A DNA stretch of 62,902 bases. Source: Alloprevotella sp. OH1205_COT-284 (GTDB lineage: Bacteria; Bacteroidota; Bacteroidia; Bacteroidales; Bacteroidaceae). Location: the NCBI RefSeq assembly GCF_003859795.1, contig NZ_RQYI01000011.1, forward strand, positions 1 through 62,902. Reading direction: 5' to 3'. The position numbers and the translations under genes are program-made. The notes under the pieces are model-generated. The model was given only the letters and a program-made list of their open reading frames with translations, was not told where the DNA came from and did no database searches. This document shows, piece after piece, positions 55,948 through 62,902 of the stretch; within the stretch, counting starts at the first letter, position 1; each line of letters begins with the position of its first letter.

Positions 55948-58428
55948 TCAATAGTTGATTTTGATACCGGCAAAGAAACTGCGAGGAGCGGTCGGGCCAT
56001 AAATGTAGGCCGAGTCGCGACCGGGACCGCGGTCGAAGTCGTCTTGGTAGGCGTTGAAGATGTTTTGAACGCCGGCATACAACTGCATGGAGTAGTATTT
56101 GTAAACGGGGATCGTGTATTGCACCTTCATGCCCAGCTCGAAGAACGAAGGCGTCTTAAACGTGCGAGGGCCATAGGTGGTGGCGGTTTGTCCTTCGCCC
56201 GTCATCATGCGGTCGGCGTGGATAATGGCGGCAGGAGCACCGTTGAATTGGGTGAGGCTGCCATCATCTTCGGTGGGGATTTCGTGGCCGGCCAACATCG
56301 AACCGGTGTAGTTTCCGGTCAGGGAGATGTCCAAACGCTTGTTGGGGCTGTAAGTGGTCACGAAGTAGGCGTAAGTATCGGGCGTGCGATACATGCGACG
56401 AGTTTTGTAGCTGTCGTCTTCGTTCCATTGCTGCTCCACGTCCCATTGGCTCTTTTGAAGTGTAACGCCACCCTGCAAACTCCACAAGTTGCGGTAGGAA
56501 AGGCGGCCTTCGAGGTTGGTGCCGTAGACCTTCGCTCCATCGGAGTTGGTGCGGGTTTTCACGATGTGTTCCGTGCCGTTGATGTCGCGTTTCGACTGTA
56601 CGGAGCTGAACGCATCTTTGAGATGCGTGAAGAAGCCTTCGAGAGTGAGGTTCAGCTGCCAATTATTGCCGAGGCGCGTGTACCAGTCGGCCGATGCGCT
56701 GAAACTGTTGGAGCGTTCTTCGCGCAGGTTATCGGCATTTTCGGAGATAATGAGATCGCCGCCGGCATTGTCTACGTGGAGGTCTTCGTCAAAGAGTTGA
56801 GGAGCACGGAAGCCGGAGCTGTAATTGGCGCGGAGCACGAGATCGCGAGAGGGGTTGAAGCGGATATTGGCGCGAGGGCTGAAAATCGCTTTTTTGAGCA
56901 TGGAGTGCTTGTCGAGGCGTCCGCCGATGAGGAAGCTCCATACATCGGTCTTCCATTCGTTTTGCAGAAATCCGCTCGATGTATGCACAGTTTGGCTGAT
57001 GAAAGAAGGACGATAGCCGCTCTTGTCATCAAGTTGGTCGTGAGAATATTCCAATCCGGCCGTGAGTTGAGAGGGCATGAAGAGGAAACGCTCGAAATCG
57101 TAAGAGTATTGTCCGCCGCCGACATACGTCATGCCTTCGGTGTGTCCGTAGGAGATGAGGCGTTTTTGCATTTCTTCGGCCTGTTCGGGAGTCAGAGGAG
57201 CTGTTTTTGCCGATTCGATAAGATCGGAAACGAGCAGATCTCCACCACCATAGTAGCTGTTGCGATCCACCTTCATGAAAGAAGTGTAGGCGTTGAAGCG
57301 ATGACGTCCGTCTTCGGATACCTGTGAGTAGTTGAGGCTTCCGCTGAGGTTGTTGTGGCGGAGTTGTTCGGCGATGTGTGCGTTGTGGGGTTCGTTTTTG
57401 AGGAGATCGCCTCCGCGACGATATTCACCGGTGCTGTGGAGTTCTCCCGTGAGGCGCGAATAGTCGGAGAATTTGGCGAAAGCGCGCATTCCCACGGTGC
57501 GGCCTTGGAGCACGGGGGTTTCGGTGTAGCCGTCGTTGTCGTGGTCGTAGCCGGAGCGATGACGGTTTTGTCCGAAAATGGTGAAGCCGAGGCGATTGTT
57601 GTCGCTGACGTAGGTGGCGTTGAGGTTGGTTGTGTTTTCAAAAGATTTCATGCCGTTGAAACCACGGATTTGATGAGAGAAACCGCCGGAGGGGGCAATG
57701 GGCTCTTTGGTGATGATGTTGATCACACCGGCAATGGCAGAACTTCCGAACAAAGCCGAACCGCCGCCGCGCATCACTTCGACGCGCTCAACCATGTTGG
57801 TCGGGATTTGCTCCAAGCCATAGACTCCGGCCAACGGACTGAACACGGGGCGAGAGTCGATGAGGATTTGGCTGTAAGGACCTTCAAGGCCATTGATGCG
57901 CACCTGACTGAAACCGCAGTTTTGGCAGTTGCTCTCGACGCGCACACCGGGTTGGAATTTGAGAGCCTGCGAGAGGTCTGTGCTTTGTGTGCGTTCAAAA
58001 ATCTTTGTGTCGATCACATTGACGAGCGAGGGAGCCAATCGGCGTTTGGTGGCGTTTCGCGTAGCGGAAACCACGACATCTCCGAGTTGGACATCTTCGG
58101 AATCCAATTCAAAGTTGGCCACCACCGTGGAATTGGCTTTGGCTTCGATCTTGCGTGTGGCTGTGGTGTAGCCCATGGCCTTGGCTTCGATGGTGTGACT
58201 GCCTACGGCGGCGTCTTTCAAGAAGAAGTGGCCGGAGGCATCGGTCACGGCGGTTTGCTTCGTTTCGACGAGTGTCACCACCGCGCCCACAAGATATTGT
58301 TTTGTCGTGGCGTCCATGACGTGGCCGATGATGTTGGCCTCGGTTTCTTTTTTGGTGTTGTGATGGTTGCCTGCCACCGCCCAAATTCCGGTGCAGAACA
58401 ATAGTAGAAGAGGTAATAATTTTTTCAT
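55948..58428 (-). CDS. TonB-dependent outer-membrane receptor
   Basis: The 826-residue protein has a signal peptide (1-19, ending AVAG) and an N-terminal carboxypeptidase-like domain (about 32-110, GHVMDATTKQYLVGAVV). The plug domain has QALKFQPGVRVESNCQNCGF (Cys pair), VRINGLEGPYSQILIDSRP and ALFGSSAIAGVINIITKEP. A 22-strand type barrel follows to about residue 820, ending RSFFAGIKINY. The plug resembles metal, haem or cobalamin receptors in Bacteroidetes, but the substrate is not certain. It is monocistronic: its own promoter and terminator bracket it. Confidence 0.92.
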   Translation of the reverse strand: MKKLLPLLLLFCTGIWAVAGNHHNTKKETEANIIGHVMDATTKQYLVGAVVTLVETKQTAVTDASGHFFLKDAAVGSHTIEAKAMGYTTATRKIEAKANSTVVANFELDSEDVQLGDVVVSATRNATKRRLAPSLVNVIDTKIFERTQSTDLSQALKFQPGVRVESNCQNCGFSQVRINGLEGPYSQILIDSRPVFSPLAGVYGLEQIPTNMVERVEVMRGGGSALFGSSAIAGVINIITKEPIAPSGGFSHQIRGFNGMKSFENTTNLNATYVSDNNRLGFTIFGQNRHRSGYDHDNDGYTETPVLQGRTVGMRAFAKFSDYSRLTGELHSTGEYRRGGDLLKNEPHNAHIAEQLRHNNLSGSLNYSQVSEDGRHRFNAYTSFMKVDRNSYYGGGDLLVSDLIESAKTAPLTPEQAEEMQKRLISYGHTEGMTYVGGGQYSYDFERFLFMPSQLTAGLEYSHDQLDDKSGYRPSFISQTVHTSSGFLQNEWKTDVWSFLIGGRLDKHSMLKKAIFSPRANIRFNPSRDLVLRANYSSGFRAPQLFDEDLHVDNAGGDLIISENADNLREERSNSFSASADWYTRLGNNWQLNLTLEGFFTHLKDAFSSVQSKRDINGTEHIVKTRTNSDGAKVYGTNLEGRLSYRNLWSLQGGVTLQKSQWDVEQQWNEDDSYKTRRMYRTPDTYAYFVTTYSPNKRLDISLTGNYTGSMLAGHEIPTEDDGSLTQFNGAPAAIIHADRMMTGEGQTATTYGPRTFKTPSFFELGMKVQYTIPVYKYYSMQLYAGVQNIFNAYQDDFDRGPGRDSAYIYGPTAPRSFFAGIKINY

Positions 58429-58490
58429 TGAAATGAGATTAGTGAATAACTAATTGATGCGAACAACGGTCGTTCTTCGCTTTTCGGGTG

Positions 58491-58521
58491 CAAAGTTACG
58501 CCCTTGTTCGACGTTAGGCAA
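58491..58521 (-). promoter_or_regulatory. TonB receptor promoter
   Basis: On the minus strand TTG (58521-58519), 20-nt spacer and TAACTTTG (58498-58491). Confidence 0.7.
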
Positions 58522-58595
58522 TACCTATAATGAGGGATTTTCCGACTATTTTTCCATCTTCAAATATCTGTTTGCTCATTGCAGATACCAAAATA

Positions 58596-58636
58596 CGAAA
58601 GTCACCTCTTCCGTAGAATGGGAGAGGCGACTTTCG
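58596..58636 (-). terminator. terminator after the sdhCAB operon
   Basis: CGAAAGTCACCTCTTCC (58596-58612) pairs with GGGAGAGGCGACTTTCG (58620-58636), with wobble pairs. Confidence 0.8.
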
Positions 58637-58665
58637 GTTTGTTTCAAAGCGATGAACTGCGCAGT

Positions 58666-59424
58666 TTAGTCAGCCAGTTTAGCTTTGATAAATTCGCGAT
58701 TGAGGCGTGCGATGTTGGCGATGCTCTCGTTTTTGGGGCATACGGCTTCGCAGGCTCGGGTGTTGGTGCAGTTTCCAAATCCGAGTTCGTCCATTTTGGC
58801 CACCATGGCTTTGGCACGCTTTGCGCCTTCCACGCGTCCTTGCGGAAGGAGGGCGAATTGCGACACTTTCGACGAAACGAAGAGCATGGCCGATCCGTTT
58901 TTGCAGGCCGCCACACAAGCTCCGCATCCGATGCAGGTTGCGCAGTCCATGGCTTCGTCGGCTTCGGCTTTACCGATGAGGATGGCGTTGGCGTCTTGTG
59001 CCTGTCCGGTGCGGATGGTGGTGTATCCGCCGGCTGCCTGAATTTTGTCGAATGCCGTGCGATCCACCATGCAGTCTTTGATCACGGGGAAAGCGGCCGA
59101 TCTCCAAGGTTCGACGGTGATGACGTCGCCGTCTTTGAAGCGACGCATGTAGAGCTGGCAGGTGGTGGCTCCCGTTCCAGTTTTGCCGTGGGGCGTTCCG
59201 TTGATGTAGAGCGAACACATGCCGCAGATGCCCTCGCGGCAGTCGTGGTCGAACACAAAAGGCTCTTTGCCATCGTTGATGAGCTCTTCGTTGAGAATGT
59301 CGAGCATTTCGAGGAAGCTGGTGTCATCGGGGATGTTTTTCATTTCGCGTTGTTCGAAATGACCGGCATCCTTGGGTCCGTTCTGCTTCCAATATTTTAC
59401 GGTGAAAGATATATTCTTTGCCAT
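58666..59424 (-). CDS. sdhB: succinate dehydrogenase/fumarate reductase iron-sulfur subunit
   Basis: The 252-residue protein carries three clusters: [2Fe-2S] by CREGICGMC (about 62-70) plus a later Cys, [4Fe-4S] by CIGCGACVAAC (about 163-173), and [3Fe-4S] by CTNTRACEAVCPK near the C-terminus. It passes electrons between the flavoprotein and the quinone site. The order C-A-B is typical of the Bacteroidales quinol:fumarate reductase. It is last in the operon. Confidence 0.95.
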   Translation of the reverse strand: MAKNISFTVKYWKQNGPKDAGHFEQREMKNIPDDTSFLEMLDILNEELINDGKEPFVFDHDCREGICGMCSLYINGTPHGKTGTGATTCQLYMRRFKDGDVITVEPWRSAAFPVIKDCMVDRTAFDKIQAAGGYTTIRTGQAQDANAILIGKAEADEAMDCATCIGCGACVAACKNGSAMLFVSSKVSQFALLPQGRVEGAKRAKAMVAKMDELGFGNCTNTRACEAVCPKNESIANIARLNREFIKAKLAD

Positions 59425-59536
59425 TGTTTTTTAGTGTTTGGGAGGAAACGTTGTTTCGGAAGCTGCTCCTTTTCCCCATTGTGGGGAGTGTGTTGCGGAG
59501 CAGTTGTTCCGAATGACGAAACAACGAATGCCGGTT

Positions 59537-61483
59537 TTACGATTTGTAATTACGCGTTTGCACCTTGATCGTTTCGTAGTTGAGCGGCTCTTTGGAGAGC
59601 ACGGGAGCAACTTCGTCGCTACCTTGATACTCCCAGCAGCCCACGTAGAAGAAGTTGGCGTCGTCGCGTTTGGCTTCGCCCTCTTCGGTTTGGTGTTCTT
59701 CGCGGAAGTGTCCTCCGCACGATTCTTCCCGGTGCAAGGCATCGTTGGCCATCAGCTCACCCATCAGGATGAAGTCTTCGAGTCGGAGTGCCTTTTCGAG
59801 TTCGACATTTACGCCGTCTTGCGTGCCGGGAATGCGGAGATCCTTGTAGAAAGTCTTGCGGATTTCTTTGAGCAACTGCAAGCCTTTTTCAAGCCCTTCT
59901 TTGGTGCGTCCCATGCCGACGTATTCCCACATGATGTGTCCCAGTTCTTTGTGTATGCTGTCCACGGAACGTGTTCCGCCGATGTCGAAAAGACGCTTGA
60001 TGCGGTCTTTGACGGCTTTTTCGGCGGCTTCAAATTCCGGCAGATCGGTGGAGAAGCGGGGCACGGTGATTTGGTCGGCGAGGTAGTTTTGAATGGTGTA
60101 GGGCAAAACGAAGTAACCATCTGCCAATCCTTGCATGAGTGCCGATGCACCGAGGCGGTTGGCGCCGTGGTCGGAGAAGTTACATTCGCCAATGGCAAAA
60201 AGACCGTTGATGGTGGTCATGAGTTCGTAGTCCACCCAGATGCCGCCCATGGTGTAGTGAATGGCGGGGAAAATCTGCATCGGGGTTTCGTAGGGGCTTT
60301 CGTCGGTGATTTCCTCATACATGTCGAAGAGGTTTCCGTAGCGCGCTTCAATTTCTTTGCGCCCGAAGTCTTTGATGGCTTGCGAGAAATCAAGGAACAC
60401 GGCCAAGCCGGTGTTGTTCACGCCGTAGCCCTTGTCGCAGCGTTCTTTGGCGGCACGCGAGGCCACATCGCGGGGCACGAGGTTTCCGAAAGCCGGATAG
60501 CGGCGTTCGAGATAGTAGTCGCGGTCTTCTTCGGGGATGTCCTTACCTTGCAAACGTCCTTCCTGACAGGCCTTGGCGTCTTCGAGCTTCTTGGGCACCC
60601 AGATGCGACCGTCGTTGCGGAGCGACTCGGACATGAGCGTGAGTTTCGATTGCTTGTCGCCGTGTACGGGGATGCAAGTGGGGTGGATTTGCACATAGGA
60701 GGGGTTGGCAAAGAGTGCCCCTTTGCGATAGCAGGCAATGGCGGCCGAAGCGTTGCACCCCATGGCGTTGGTGGAAAGGAAGTAGGTATTTCCGTAGCCG
60801 CCGGTTCCGATCACCACGGCGTGTGCCGAGAAGCGTTCGACAGCACCGGTCACGAGGTTGCGGGCGATGATACCGCGAGCGCGTCCGTCGATGATCACGA
60901 CGTCGAGCATTTCGTAGCGCGTGTAGAGTTCAACCGTTCCGGCGTTCACTTGGCACATGAGCGAAGAGTAGGCTCCGAGAAGGAGCTGCTGGCCGGTTTG
61001 GCCTTTGGCATAGAAGGTGCGGCTCACCTGCGCTCCTCCAAACGAGCGGTTGGCAAGCATGCCGCCGTACTCGCGGGCAAAGGGCACGCCTTGCGCCACG
61101 CATTGGTCGATGATGGCGTTGCTCACCTCGGCCAAGCGGTAGACGTTGGCTTCACGAGCGCGATAGTCGCCGCCCTTGACCGTGTCGTAGAAGAGGCGAT
61201 ACACGGAGTCGCCGTCGTTCTGATAGTTTTTAGCTGCATTGATACCGCCTTGTGCCGCAATCGAGTGTGCACGGCGGGGAGAATCTTGGATGCAGAAGTT
61301 CTTTACTTTGAAGCCCATTTCGCCAAGCGATGCCGCTGCGCTCGCACCGGCCAAGCCCGTTCCCACGACGATGACGTCGAGTTTGCGCTTGTTTTTGGGG
61401 TTCACCAGTTTTTGGTGTGCCTTATAGTTCGTCCACTTTTCGGCGATGGGGCCTTCGGGTATTCTGGAATTTATGGTAGCCAT
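59537..61483 (-). CDS. sdhA: succinate dehydrogenase/fumarate reductase flavoprotein subunit
   Basis: The 648-residue subunit has the N-terminal FAD Rossmann motif [19 protein letters not shown] (about 41-59). [17 protein letters not shown] (about 71-87) contains the His used for covalent FAD in this family. HPTCIPVHG and the active-site [17 protein letters not shown] region also follow the family. It interconverts succinate and fumarate. In these anaerobes fumarate reduction is the likely direction, giving succinate. Confidence 0.95.
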   Translation of the reverse strand: MATINSRIPEGPIAEKWTNYKAHQKLVNPKNKRKLDVIVVGTGLAGASAAASLGEMGFKVKNFCIQDSPRRAHSIAAQGGINAAKNYQNDGDSVYRLFYDTVKGGDYRAREANVYRLAEVSNAIIDQCVAQGVPFAREYGGMLANRSFGGAQVSRTFYAKGQTGQQLLLGAYSSLMCQVNAGTVELYTRYEMLDVVIIDGRARGIIARNLVTGAVERFSAHAVVIGTGGYGNTYFLSTNAMGCNASAAIACYRKGALFANPSYVQIHPTCIPVHGDKQSKLTLMSESLRNDGRIWVPKKLEDAKACQEGRLQGKDIPEEDRDYYLERRYPAFGNLVPRDVASRAAKERCDKGYGVNNTGLAVFLDFSQAIKDFGRKEIEARYGNLFDMYEEITDESPYETPMQIFPAIHYTMGGIWVDYELMTTINGLFAIGECNFSDHGANRLGASALMQGLADGYFVLPYTIQNYLADQITVPRFSTDLPEFEAAEKAVKDRIKRLFDIGGTRSVDSIHKELGHIMWEYVGMGRTKEGLEKGLQLLKEIRKTFYKDLRIPGTQDGVNVELEKALRLEDFILMGELMANDALHREESCGGHFREEHQTEEGEAKRDDANFFYVGCWEYQGSDEVAPVLSKEPLNYETIKVQTRNYKS

Positions 61484-61516
61484 GATGGTTGGTTCGGATG
61501 AAAGGGGTGAAACTTC

Positions 61517-62233
61517 TTAATTTGCGCAGCAGGCACCGGCGGCACTGCAAGCTTGTCCGCAGAAAAGGGCGGCCAGTTGAAACTTGATGACAACGGCGGC
61601 AAACATGCCCATGATAATGGTGGAGTAGACAAGACTGATGACTTGAAGTCGTTCCAACCAGATTTTACCACTTGCCCCCAGCGTGTGGAACGCGCTCCAA
61701 AGGCCGTGGTTGAGGTGAAACCAAATGGCAGCGAGCCAAATGAGATAAAGCACGGAATAAACGGGGCAGGAGAACGTGCGTTCGATCCAATAGTAGCCGT
61801 CGGTGGCGTAGAGTTCGGCCGTTCCGCCCACGTGCATCAGCTCGACCAGCATCATCTTTGCCCAAAAGTTGTAGAGGTGCAAAGCCATGCCGAGAATGAT
61901 GATGACTCCGAGCACAAACATGTTTTGAGAAGCCCATTCCACCTTTTCGGGGCGGTCGGTCACGGCATATTTGCTATTGCCGCGGGCTTTCTTGTTTTGA
62001 AGCGTGAGGATGAGGGCGTAAACGAAGTGAATCACGACGAGCGCACCCAATCCTGCGGTGGCGGCCACGGCATACCAGTTGGCGCCCAACATTTCGCAGA
62101 TCATGTTGTAGCCTTCGCGAGAGAAGAGGGCAACAAGGTTCATGCAGCCGTGGAACGTGAGGAAGAGAATCAGCGCAATGCCGCTCACGGACATGATCAC
62201 TTTTCTTCCGATCGATGAATTAGTTAACCACAT
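61517..62233 (-). CDS. sdhC: succinate dehydrogenase/fumarate reductase cytochrome b subunit
   Basis: The 238-residue membrane subunit has five hydrophobic spans, for instance VIMSVSGIALILFLTFHGCMN, LGALVVIHFVYALILTL, VLGVIIILGMALHLYNFW, VLYLIWLAAIWFHLNHGLW and IIMGMFAAVVIKF. His residues in them could hold two haem b groups. This single-subunit, five-helix anchor is the type B arrangement. It anchors SdhA-SdhB and exchanges electrons with menaquinone. It heads the operon, about 100 bp from the promoter. Confidence 0.92.
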   Translation of the reverse strand: MWLTNSSIGRKVIMSVSGIALILFLTFHGCMNLVALFSREGYNMICEMLGANWYAVAATAGLGALVVIHFVYALILTLQNKKARGNSKYAVTDRPEKVEWASQNMFVLGVIIILGMALHLYNFWAKMMLVELMHVGGTAELYATDGYYWIERTFSCPVYSVLYLIWLAAIWFHLNHGLWSAFHTLGASGKIWLERLQVISLVYSTIIMGMFAAVVIKFQLAALFCGQACSAAGACCAN

Positions 62234-62332
62234 AATAGATTGAGGAATTTAAATTGTTGATATTGTGTTTTGTTTTTTTACTCTTTTCGGCGTCGTGAAA
62301 TCTCCTCATTTGTAAGGAGCAGTTTACCTCTG

Positions 62333-62363
62333 CAAATTTAGACGATTTCCTGCAAATTACAAA
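62333..62363 (-). promoter_or_regulatory. sdhCAB promoter
   Basis: On the minus strand TTTG (62363-62360), a 19-nt spacer and TAAATTTG (62340-62333): a perfect match to the consensus. Confidence 0.8.
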
Positions 62364-62737
62364 AAAAAACAGATAAAAAGCACCGATTTTCAAGCGGGCT
62401 CCCGCTCGCATTTGAAGCAGAAGCGGATTTTGTGCTCAAAGTCATGCTTTTTGTGCGATTTTCCGTGTTCCACTTTGTCCTTATCGCCTCTTTTTGTGTC
62501 GCTTGCGATAAAACGAGAAGGAAAATATCCGGCCGACGAAAATTACGCGAAAAAGCCGTTTTCCGGGGTTTTCACCATGGCGTTTCCGCGACGGAAGGGC
62601 GTAGTTTCCGTCCTGTTGGAATTAGTGTTTTTTCAGTATTTCTTTCTTCCCACCCGAAAGACATGCAACATGCCCTGCGACGGCGTCGGGCAAAAAAAGT
62701 ATGGAGGCAGCGCGAACGGAATGGGAGATAGGAATTT
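62364..62737. other. intergenic sequence before repeat copy 4
   Basis: No gene is supported. The segment at about 62550-62600 (GTTTTCACCATGGCG) resembles part of copy 3 near 52410-52430, but the match is short. Confidence 0.35.
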
Positions 62738-62902
62738 CTACCTCTGAGCCTGTTTGTTTTACATGGGAGGCAGAGAAATCTTGCCGCTCCCAAGTCGCCA
62801 TGCTCCCCTCCTCTCGCGTACGCGCGCGTTTCCCCTTTACATCGTTTTTTGCTTCCGCTGCCTTCACTTTTGAGGCTATAACAATGAAAATCAATCACTT
62901 TT
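62738..62902 (-). repeat. composite intergenic repeat element, copy 4 (cut by window end)
   Basis: Same orientation as copy 1. CTACCTCTGAG at 62738, then CTCTCGCGTACGCGCGCG near 62812-62829, TTTTTTGCTTCCGCTGCCTTCAC, and the window ends. Only one clear 21-bp unit remains, so the array is degenerate. The rest of the element should lie beyond the right edge. Confidence 0.65.

Noticed and set aside
55786-57327. 513-residue plus-strand frame opposite the TonB receptor
   Set aside because: Shadow; the receptor has signal peptide, plug and barrel on the minus strand.
59438-61501. 687-residue plus-strand frame opposite sdhA
   Set aside because: Shadow of the flavoprotein gene.

Overview
The window looks like chromosomal DNA of a Bacteroidales bacterium, probably Prevotellaceae or a close relative. 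The evidence is the gene families (fused SpmA/SpmB, DUF4271 next to hemD, RF2 without a frameshift, DUF2723, bacterial alpha-2-macroglobulin, sdh/frd in C-A-B order), the near absence of Shine-Dalgarno sites, and repeated promoters of the Bacteroidetes primary sigma type (TTTG or TTG, 18-21 nt, TAnnTTTG). I saw no rRNA, tRNA, CRISPR array, intact transposase or phage gene. Most genes are GC-rich. Three patches are clearly more AT-rich by eye: about 1-1380, 7000-10360 and 20160-21480. They hold a lipoprotein, an outer-membrane receptor, and a gene-free region with inverted and direct repeats.

From the left: a structured RNA candidate ending in a terminator just before a lipoprotein gene; a noncoding repeat element; fadD; prfB with a tiny membrane protein and a CYTH protein; a small membrane protein on the minus strand; an AT-rich TonB-type receptor; recJ-recQ-nucleoside gate protein-ridA; a large secreted beta-galactosidase; the repeat-rich gap; DUF2723 membrane protein, NodB deacetylase and queG; metK with an attenuator-like leader followed by LOG, DUF4271 and hemD; rnpA-yidD-tatD; two glycosyltransferases; recX, a TPR protein, a GHL10-type hydrolase, an outer-membrane barrel protein and an S41 protease. 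A second repeat element lies between the S41 gene and a WYL regulator on the minus strand. HIT and GH95 fucosidase genes end the plus-strand half. From 44.4 kb the genes are on the minus strand: rlpA, a 1631-residue alpha-2-macroglobulin, DUF3109, ung, a third repeat element, parC, a TonB receptor and sdhCAB (fumarate reductase type). A fourth repeat copy runs off the right end.

The functions fit a glycan-degrading, anaerobically respiring commensal: GH2 and GH95 enzymes remove galactose and fucose, two outer-membrane receptors import substrates, and the quinol:fumarate reductase supports respiration. The rest is housekeeping (DNA repair, translation release, SAM, tetrapyrrole and queuosine synthesis, RNase P, topoisomerase IV).

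The least explained material is noncoding. A ~490-bp composite repeat occurs three times in full and once cut by the window end, with the same internal order: GAAGGCAAGTGAAGGCAAA-type segments, an alternating GC box, then a 21-bp-period tandem array. Related 21-bp-period arrays also stand alone at three other intergenic sites. Other candidates are the pseudoknotted leader at 199-458, the metK leader terminator, and a promoter-to-terminator small RNA at 44.3 kb.
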